This document shows positions 56,945 through 64,000 of a stretch of 64,000 bases of DNA, piece after piece (position 1 is the stretch's first letter; every line of letters starts with the position of its first letter). The notes under the pieces were generated by a model that was given only the letters and a program-made list of their open reading frames with translations, was not told where the DNA came from and did no database searches. A program made the position numbers and the translations under genes. The stretch spans positions 310,001 through 374,000 of the forward strand of contig JAMJFZ010000811.1 of the NCBI GenBank assembly GCA_026225945.1. Direction: 5' to 3'. This DNA comes from Cricetomys ansorgei. Its lineage: Eukaryota; Chordata; Mammalia; Rodentia; Nesomyidae.

Positions 56945-57022
56945 CGATCCGGAGGAAGGAGAATGGCTGGTACGATGAAGAACACCCTCTGGTCTTCCTC
57001 TTCTTGGGATCATCTGGAATAG
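56945..57022 (+). CDS. Clpb: Clpb internal exon D (5' part of Walker A)
   Basis: This exon encodes about residues 360-386, reading [20 protein letters not shown] and then LGSSGIG. LGSSGIG is the first part of the Walker A nucleotide-binding loop GxxGxGKT. The catalytic Lys and Thr are in the next exon, so the P-loop codon series is interrupted by a 1.3 kb intron. The acceptor is TTTGGCTATAG. The donor GTAATC is weaker than its neighbours. The exon is 78 nt and phase 1-1, so skipping it would stay in frame while removing the P-loop start. A homeodomain-type palindrome lies about 140 bp upstream in the preceding intron. Confidence 0.96.
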   Translation, partial: RSGGRRMAGTMKNTLWSSSSWDHLE

Positions 57023-57892
57023 GTAATCACAGGCAGATCAGCCACTGTGGCAGAAGAGCTAGAGAAGCGTCTGGCCTGAGCCTGGCAGCTCCAGAAACAG
57101 CTGCCCAGACTACAGAGCCACCAAGAAAGAAGAGCTGGGCTTCTTAATCATGTGTCATGTTACCAAGAGCTGGACTCACTACTTCCTCAGTCATGGTGCA
57201 AGGGTGAATTTGCCTGGTGCACCAGGCCACTGGGGCCTGTTAGCCCTGGCCCAGGCACTGTGCGTCCCCATCAGCTCACTTGGGGACAGCTGAACCACTT
57301 TCACTGCCTGGCACATCAGCTGTACTCAGGGCAGCCTGCTTTGGGAGCCTCAGGAAAACTCCCGTGCACAGTGCACAGAACTGATTGCAGGGTGTGGGTG
57401 TGAGTATTTTTCTAGTCAGTTGGGCTGTATCATTTGAGATATTCTCTGCCTTTCCTCCACCCCTATATCCCTCCATGTTCTTGATGGGTATCTCGTGATC
57501 TAGTTGCTACCTCTTTCCCTCTCAGCCCCTTCATGGGCCTGACTCTCCTCAGATCCCAAAGATCGATAAACCTGATCATGAAGCTCTATTTATCATCATT
57601 CCAGATGGCCCTTCCAAACTCCCACTTGGAGTTGTCTTCTTTATCACAAAGACACTGTGGAGCCAGTAGGAAGTACTCTATCCTCTTCTAGCCTTTTCTT
57701 GACTTGAGGCTCCAGGGTTTAGCAGAATGGCTGGACCATGAGTGTTTCAGAGAGATGCAGGGCATGAGTCAGGAAGCCAGGACACTGCTGGGAGAGATGG
57801 GCTTTGTGCTAAGCTTCAAAGGATGAGTCCTGCATGCTACCACTATTGGGGTGCTGCTACAGAGAAAACGCCTTGGTTTCATTACAGGAAAA

Positions 57893-57998
57893 TTAGGAGG
57901 AAATGCAGACTTTTGTTGTGGTCCCGGATTAACCATTCATTCCCTAGGCGGTGACCTTGGGAGTTTCTGAATCTCAGCTTACTATCCATAAAAGAAGT
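57893..57998 (+). repeat. MIR fragment
   Basis: GCGGTGACCTTGGGAGTTTC, TGAATCTCAGCTTACTATCC and ATAAAAGAAG follow the MIR core. Confidence 0.6.
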
Positions 57999-58029
57999 AT
58001 TTTGTCAGTGTCCATGAATTCCTAGTGTT

Positions 58030-58235
58030 CTTTTTATTTTTTTGAGACAAAATCTCTCTACATAGTCCTGGCTGTCCCGGAACTCACTATGAAGATCCTC
58101 TTGCCTCTGCCTCTGCCTCTGCCTCTGCCTCTGCCTCTGCCTCTGCCTCTGCCTCTGCCTCTGCCTCTGCCTCTGCCTCTGCCTCTGCCTCCTGAGTGCT
58201 GGCTTCAAAGATGTGCGCTAACATACCTGACCCTA
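58030..58235 (-). repeat. B1 SINE with internal (TGCCTC)15 expansion
   Basis: TTTTTTTGAGACAAAATCTC, CTGGCTGTCCCGGAACTCAC and CTGAGTGCTGGCTTCAAAG surround 15 perfect TGCCTC units at 58102-58191, about 105 bp before exon E. Confidence 0.92.
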
Positions 58236-58297
58236 CTGTTCTTTTACTCCAAAGATTATCATCTGATCCTGACCCAACTCATCTCCCTTATTCCTAG

Positions 58298-58353
58298 GGA
58301 AAACTGAGCTGGCCAAGCAGACAGCCAAGTATATGCACAAAGATGCTAAAAAG
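58298..58353 (+). CDS. Clpb: Clpb internal exon E (Walker A lysine)
   Basis: This 56-nt exon finishes the Gly codon of the P-loop and continues KTELAKQTAKYMHKDAKK, about residues 386-404. It supplies the Walker A Lys (K387 in human numbering) and Thr that bind the ATP phosphates, and the following helix. The acceptor is CTTATTCCTAG and the donor GTAAGG. It enters in phase 1 and ends in phase 0, so skipping would shift the frame. A B1 copy with a long hexanucleotide expansion ends about 80 bp upstream of the acceptor region. Confidence 0.96.
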
Positions 58354-58499
58354 GTAAGGAATTAGGACCAGGGTCTAGTCTACAAGCCAGGGAAACCTTG
58401 CCATTCGTGTTTGTTTTCCTGAAGCCTAAGCAGCAGCCAATCAAATATCTGAGCTTTGGCCCAAAAAGCAGGCCTCAGCTCTAGCCAGGAATTGCTTCA

Positions 58500-58640
58500 G
58501 GAATTACCTTTTCATACCTCAGTTTCTTCATCTATGAAATAGAAATGATCGTCCTTAGTTTGCCTGTGTCAAAACTCTTGGGAAGATGAGATTCAACCAC
58601 ACATTGCTGAGCACCATGCCAAGAATCTTTTCATAGCTAA
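58500..58640 (+). repeat. MIR fragment
   Basis: CATACCTCAGTTTCTTCATC, TATGAAATAGAAATGATCG and AAGATGAGATTCAACCAC. Confidence 0.65.
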
Positions 58641-59269
58641 TAACCATGTTTATTGGAGGCCCCTGTCTCTCTGCAGGAGCCCAGGCTAGCTAGGTTTCCC
58701 TCTGGGGCAGGGCTATGCCTTGGGAGCTACTGGAGAAAATAAGTAGGAGTGGCATGATGTCTGCTGTTCTGCTTCTTCCTGTATTTTTTTGTCCAAAGCA
58801 AAGAGCCCTCATCTCCCTTAATCCACACCTGGCTTTTAAAGGCCTTGGCTGACAGGAGACGCATTTGAGAAAGCAATCCTTGGTGACAGTACAAAATAGT
58901 CAGTGAAAGGTAAATTACCTTTCTACCAGCTTCCCAGCATTAAGGCTGAGTTCCCCATTTGCTGCCAGAGGTTACCCAAGACTCCAACACGCTTGCCTGG
59001 CTTCATGGACATTTTCCCCTTCCCCACTCCCCATAGGCAAAGAAAGGCTACTTAAGCCCCTTCCAGCCAAGTAGCCCTAGCAGCAGAGTCCTGAACTCCT
59101 ATCCCCCTGTCGCCTGCCTGCTCCCTTGCCACCTTCCTAAGGATCCTTGGATCCACACAAACAAGGTACACCAGGCTGTGTGAGCCCCTTCTGTGGAGCA
59201 ACTGGCAAAAAACTCTTAAACCTACCTGTCTCTCAACCTTTACCAGACCCACTGCAGACCCACTTGACA

Positions 59270-59293
59270 GGCAGGCAGGCAGGCAGGCAGGCA
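59270..59293 (+). repeat. (GGCA)n short tandem repeat
   Basis: About six GGCA units. Confidence 0.9.
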
Positions 59294-59379
59294 AGAAGAA
59301 GTGTATGGCATGCTAATGTGCTCCAACCGAAATAGTGGCTTCAGACAATTCATCAGGTTGGCAGCGATTGAAACAATTA

Positions 59380-59535
59380 GCACTCTGGAAAGGGCCATAA
59401 ACTAGCAGACTATTAGAAAAGATGCAGTTACGGGCAGGAACCACCTGATTAGGGATGAAGAATTCTGAGTGGTTTAATTTTAATACTGTCAGAAAGGTTA
59501 ATATTTAATTACAAATTATAATCTCCTTATCCATG
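59380..59535. promoter_or_regulatory. Candidate A+T-rich homeodomain-motif stretch
   Basis: ACAATTAGCAC, CCTGATTAGGG, GGTTTAATTTTAATAC and GGTTAATATTTAATTACAA occur within 160 bp of repeat-free sequence. Function is inference. Confidence 0.3.
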
Positions 59536-59673
59536 CTGTCTTAATATGTCTTCATACACGGTGGTAGGAGGAGAGTATCTGCTGACTCACTGCTATAGGA
59601 AGAAGGGGCCCTATTAGAAGCCTGATGATTCGGGTACTTTTTAGTTGGCGCATCTAAATTGGAGACAGAATCT

Positions 59674-59698
59674 CTCCTCCCTCCCTCCCTCCCTCCCG
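59674..59698 (+). repeat. (CTCC)n short tandem repeat
   Basis: CTCCCTCCCTCCCTCC run of about six units. Confidence 0.85.
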
Positions 59699-60039
59699 GC
59701 CTCTGCAGGGTGTCCCACAGGTGGGATGGTGTCTTCCATCAGTACATGCCTCCCCAGAAGGCAAGTGGCCTGCACCTGCTGTTTGACAGCAAGGTAGGGT
59801 GCGCCAAGCTCTGGAGCCAGAGACCCCTGGCTCAAGTTCCAGTTCTGTCTTATCCTGACCTCAGGTAGCTCCTTCCCCCCAAAATCAGCTTTCTTGCCTT
59901 GAGGTAGAGCTCTCCAGTCCTGTGTCAGAGGTTGTGGTGAGCATCAGCTTGCTCAGGCTTCTGCACACTGTCACAGACTGCTCCTTTACCTTTATCCTGT
60001 CGCCAGCAGTGCCTACCTGCTGTATGCTCTTACTTGAGA

Positions 60040-60162
60040 AACTCGGAACAGTGTTAACTTAGATCTGCTGTTCAGTTGTGAAAACTGAAGCCATAAAGTA
60101 GCAAGAGGTTTATCCAACGTGGTTAGGAGCAGGAGTGAAACCAGAGTCCAGCCTTTCTCTCT
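60040..60162 (-). repeat. MIR fragment
   Basis: AGTTGTGAAAACTGAAGCCAT, AAAGTAGCAAGAGGTTTATC and GGAGTGAAACCAGAGTCCAG are antisense MIR core pieces. Confidence 0.6.
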
Positions 60163-61687
60163 TCTCTCGGCACTATTACTCTTAGCTAACTGCTCTAGGT
60201 GAGGATATGAACGAGTCGGTTTGTCTATTCCACAAAGGAAAATGAGATAGATGCATAACAGGCCCCCAAAACACTTACTAAATCATAGGTAATTCGTCTG
60301 TAAAACCCCTTATCAGTCTAACCCTCTGGGCCAACTCATTATAGAATATGTTTATATGGATGTTGTCCAGCCATGGGACAATCACATTTGAAGCATACCT
60401 TCAAAATCCAAGAGAACCCTGGACTGTAAGGTGACTAACCATTGTTTCTTATACCTCCAGGACACTCACTAAAGTGCAAAAAGTGTTAGGTTTGAGCCCA
60501 GTGTCACATAGGCTCATCACAAGTAGGAGCTCCCTTCCTGTGCTTCCCAAGCTGGCTCATGAAGCAAACTGAACACTGGCCAGGGAGTCAAGGACCAGTT
60601 CTGGTCTGGCTCTCTGATCCTTAGTTCACTGGTTTGCGAAGAGACACTAGTGCCTTACCACCTCGCAGTGTATTGTTCATAGCTGCGTATTTTTCTTTCC
60701 AGATCTATTTGTAAACTTACTGGGTTTTGGTCCCCTCAATTTCTGTGCTATTTCTCCCCAAATGGACAGCCTTGTTACTCTCACAAGAGTTAACAATCCT
60801 TGAGAAATAACCCTTTGTCCAGAGACGTCATCATAAGATCAGGTACCGAGCCCAAAAGATTTTTGAGTTTTAGTGTCAGTATGCTGACAGATTAAGACCA
60901 AGTATTTGAGACTCCTGTGTGGAATCAGCTGGGACTCTGTTTTCATCTGTTTTCTAAATAGTAGGTTCCATAATGCTACCTCTCCTATTGGATTACTGAG
61001 ACACTGAATTACTGAGACAGTGGTATAAATGTTAATTATAAATGTTAATTATTCATAATAGTACATTATTACCCATAATATACAGTCAGTATATGTTGGA
61101 TGTGACCAAAAAGATTCCAGGCAAGAATTTCAAGCCCAAAAACTTGTCCAAGCCACGTAGCAAGACTCTAGAATAACTGGGGTGAGGTCACTTGCCATAA
61201 GAAAGCTCTGCTCTCTACTCTCTGGATCTTGAGACAGTCTCTTCTGAGCACAAACCTCTGAACCTTTCAAATGAAGACTGCTAAGAACCCAGCTGTTTGA
61301 CAGAACAGAAAATGAAAGGCTTGTAATGATTAAAACATAACATAAAGCCTGCATGACCCTGGACAAGATACTCCAGTCTGTGGCTTTGTTTGTTCCTTTG
61401 CTGCTTACCACAGGCTTGTACATATGCTAAGCCACTTAGGAGCTTATTTAGAACATTGTCGGGCATGTAGTAAGCAAATGCCAACTATTATCATCAGAAA
61501 TGTGTCTGTGACTCTTCCAGATTTTTTGCTTCTCCTGATCAGCCCTCTGAGCTTTCCCACAGTTGTCTTTGGTCTTTGCAGAAGCTTCTATGAATGAGTT
61601 GCTGAGAGACTCTCTGGAAGTCCTACTGGTGCCCCATGAATTGTGAACAGTCCCCACTCACCACGTGGCCTTAATAATAGCCTTTTT

Positions 61688-61835
61688 GTTCCACACATTG
61701 GTGGCACATGCCTTTAATCCCAGGCAGAGGCAGACAGATCACTTGAGTTCTAGGCCAGCTTGGTCTACAGAGTGAGTTCCAGAACATCCATGGCTACACA
61801 GAGAAACCATATCTAAAACGAAACAAAAAAATAAT
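61688..61835 (+). repeat. B1 SINE with internal deletion
   Basis: GGTGGCACATGCCTTTAATC joins CCAGGCAGAGGCAGACAGATC directly, so the usual AGCACTCGGGAGG part is missing. GGTCTACAGAGTGAGTTCC follows. Confidence 0.9.
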
Positions 61836-62915
61836 AGCCTTTCTAAGCCCTTTCCTATCTGTTGGCTTGGGTCTCTCCTCAGGCCCTCCTGAGGCAAGGA
61901 GCTGAGCCAAGAGCCTGGTATTGCACAAAGAGAAACTGGCTTGAAAACTAACGCCACACAGTCAGTGGCAGAACTGGGTCCAGTCCCCTGACTCCTGACC
62001 CAAGCTCCTCCCTCCAGCCTCTACCTATATGCAGTGACAGGACAGACAACTCAACCACTTCACTGAGCGGCTGCCTGAACATGGCCTGGCTAGAACACAA
62101 CTGTGGGTGCCTCCTCCTGAGTGACCTGGTGCCGTGTTGCCCTCAGAGAGCAACAGGACTGCACATTCTATAAGAGCTTGGTAAGGAGAGAGGAGCAGAA
62201 TTTTTTGACAGCCAGGGACCTGATGTCCTCATAGCTCCAGGTATCCATGGCAAGGAAAGGGTTCTATGCCTGTGTTAAATCACACACTCTAGTACCTCTT
62301 TCCCGGGCACAAACCGTGGCCTCTCCTGAAGAGGCCACTCTCTGAGATGTCACTCCCATGCCCACGGTGTGGAGGAGAGCTTCAGGCTCATCATAGATAA
62401 CTCTTGGAAAAGAAATAGAAAATAATGGCTGCATGCTTTCGAGGGAGAACGGGGACATACGCCCCCACAGACTTGCAGAGTTGAGCCTGTGGAGCCACAC
62501 CCTGCATCGCATCGCCGTCTACACTGGTGGTGCTGACCTCGACCTTGCCTGTCCCCCTCAGAGCTACTCCTTGAGGACAAGGACTTCGGTTCTGGCCACA
62601 CATGGAACTCCTCTGGGAACGCAGGAGGGAGGGGGATGGGAGCTATAGGGATAATGTAATGAGACCTGGAGAAGCTGCCTGAGGGAAGGGACGTCCTAAA
62701 TCGTATTTAGAAGGGCAGAGGTGTGATTTGGCCTTATTAAGGTAGAAAATGAAGGTATCAAGTGGGAGAGTGAGTGGACAGAGAAGGCAGCGACTAGGAA
62801 AAATGTCGCATTCTGAGGATGCGACGGACACCTCAGCCTGGTGTGGCCTGGAGGCCTGGTTCCTTCCCCTGCCTCGGGTCTCGCACTGACATACCTCCTG
62901 CTTACTTCCATGCAG

Positions 62916-62960
62916 GGCTTCATCCGGCTCGACATGTCTGAGTTCCAGGAGCGACATGAG
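62916..62960 (+). CDS. Clpb: Clpb internal exon F (45-nt exon)
   Basis: This small exon encodes exactly 15 residues, GFIRLDMSEFQERHE, about 405-419. In HSP100 ATPases this is the strand and turn after the P-loop helix (consensus LIRIDMSEYMEKH). Human disease positions R408 and M411 lie here and are unchanged. The acceptor is CTTACTTCCATGCAG and the donor GTGAGA. Both ends are in phase 0, so skipping would delete 15 residues without a frameshift. It was too short to show as an independent open frame and was found by extending the family alignment between exons E and G. Confidence 0.95.
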
Positions 62961-63480
<520 letters not shown>

Positions 63481-63719
63481 TAGGCCAAGGTGGAGCAGCA
63501 GAGACAGCATTAATGGGGGCTGTGAGCAATAGGAGCCCAGGGCCCAGGGTCTGTCCGATTTGTCCTCTGTCCTCTGTTGTCCTCATGCTCCTTCCATGTG
63601 TGCTCGGGTATTTGGAGAAGGTGACTCCATCCCCATTCTGGGCAGGGCCCAGGTGAGGCACTTAAAGGGAAACCAACTGGATTTCATGGCTTCCCAAGGT
63701 ACCATGGGGTAAGGGTGAG

Positions 63720-63808
63720 AGAGACAGGAGTTTTAGTTCTAACCCTGCTCCCAACTGGCTTTGTGACCTTAGCAAGTCACTGGCCATCTCTAGATATCAA
63801 AGGCCTCC
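63720..63808 (+). repeat. MIR fragment
   Basis: TAGTTCTAACCCTGCTCCC, AACTGGCTTTGTGACCTTAG and CAAGTCACTGGCCATCTCTA are the MIR core. Confidence 0.75.
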
Positions 63809-63814
63809 AGTGAC

Positions 63815-64000
63815 AAACACGGAGGTTGCATTATTTTATGTGTATGATGTTTTGCCTGCGTGTGTGTTTATATGCCATGTGTGTAGTTCCCACAGAGGCC
63901 AGAAGAGGGCATCGGATCAGATTTCCCCTCCCCCCACCCCTCCCACGCCACCCCGAGGGCTGGAGCTACGAATGGGAACTACCATGTGGGTGCTCAGAAC
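63815..64000 (-). repeat. B3-type SINE, cut by window end
   Basis: CACAGAGGCCAGAAGAGGGC, ATCGGATCAGATTTCCCC and ACTACCATGTGGGTGCTCAG. A C-rich insertion lies at about 63925-63950. Confidence 0.9.

Larger units (their letters stand above)
57023..58297 (+). other. Clpb: Clpb intron D-E (1.3 kb)
   Basis: Short intron splitting the Walker A motif. It holds mostly unique sequence, a MIR-like fragment near 57.9 kb and a minus-strand B1 carrying a TGCCTC expansion near 58.1 kb. Confidence 0.85.
58354..62915 (+). other. Clpb: Clpb intron E-F (4.6 kb)
   Basis: Mostly unique sequence with MIR-like fragments near 58.5 and 60.1 kb, small GGCA and CTCC runs near 59.3 and 59.7 kb, a B1 at 61.7 kb, and an A+T-rich homeodomain-motif stretch near 59.4 kb. 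No gene was recognised. Confidence 0.8.

Noticed and set aside
58005..58307. Second Gln-Arg/Leu-Pro repeat open frame
   Set aside because: Same cause: hexamer-expanded B1 at 58030-58235.

Overview
This is a rodent (probably muroid) nuclear genomic window lying almost entirely within introns of one gene, Clpb (SKD3), on the + strand. Clpb encodes the ankyrin-repeat AAA+ disaggregase of the mitochondrial intermembrane space. The rodent assignment rests on many B1, B2/B3-type, ID and B4-type SINEs, together with older mammalian MIR, L2 and L1M relics. The exact species cannot be settled from the sequence alone.

Seven consecutive internal coding exons are visible, all with AG/GT borders and compatible reading phases: A 9049-9177, B 38056-38153, C 49221-49335, D 56945-57022, E 58298-58353, F 62916-62960, G 63307-63468. 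Spliced, they give one uninterrupted frame matching about residues 246-473 in human 707-residue isoform numbering (alignment from memory). The order is: ankyrin repeats (A, B), charged linker and start of the AAA+ module (C), Walker A split over exons D and E, a short strand/helix exon (F), then pore loop 1 and Walker B (G). The promoter, mitochondrial targeting region, first ankyrin repeats, sensor motifs and C-terminal domain lie outside the window. No other protein gene, processed pseudogene, CRISPR array or structural RNA gene was found.

The introns are about 28.9, 11.1, 7.6, 1.3, 4.6 and 0.35 kb. They hold dense SINEs, microsatellites (GT, GATA, GAAA, GA and TGCCTC), two copies of a short hAT-like DNA element, a DNA-transposon relic with inverted structure near 5 kb, five copies of a rodent repeat I cannot name securely, and several L1M and L2 fragments. 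A roughly 140-bp high-similarity inverted repeat lies near 31.9/33.4 kb; its left arm carries a B1 that the right arm lacks.

Several repeat-free, homeodomain-motif-rich or locally CpG-retaining intronic stretches (near 1.2, 34.1-34.7, 43.3-43.6, 48.25, 51.7, 55.1, 56.75 and 59.4 kb) look like candidate conserved cis-regulatory elements. In mammals CLPB lies near PHOX2A, so the possibility that these serve a neighbouring homeobox gene is raised as inference only. I see no clearly new biological system; the regulatory candidates and the nested repeat structures are the most interesting signals.
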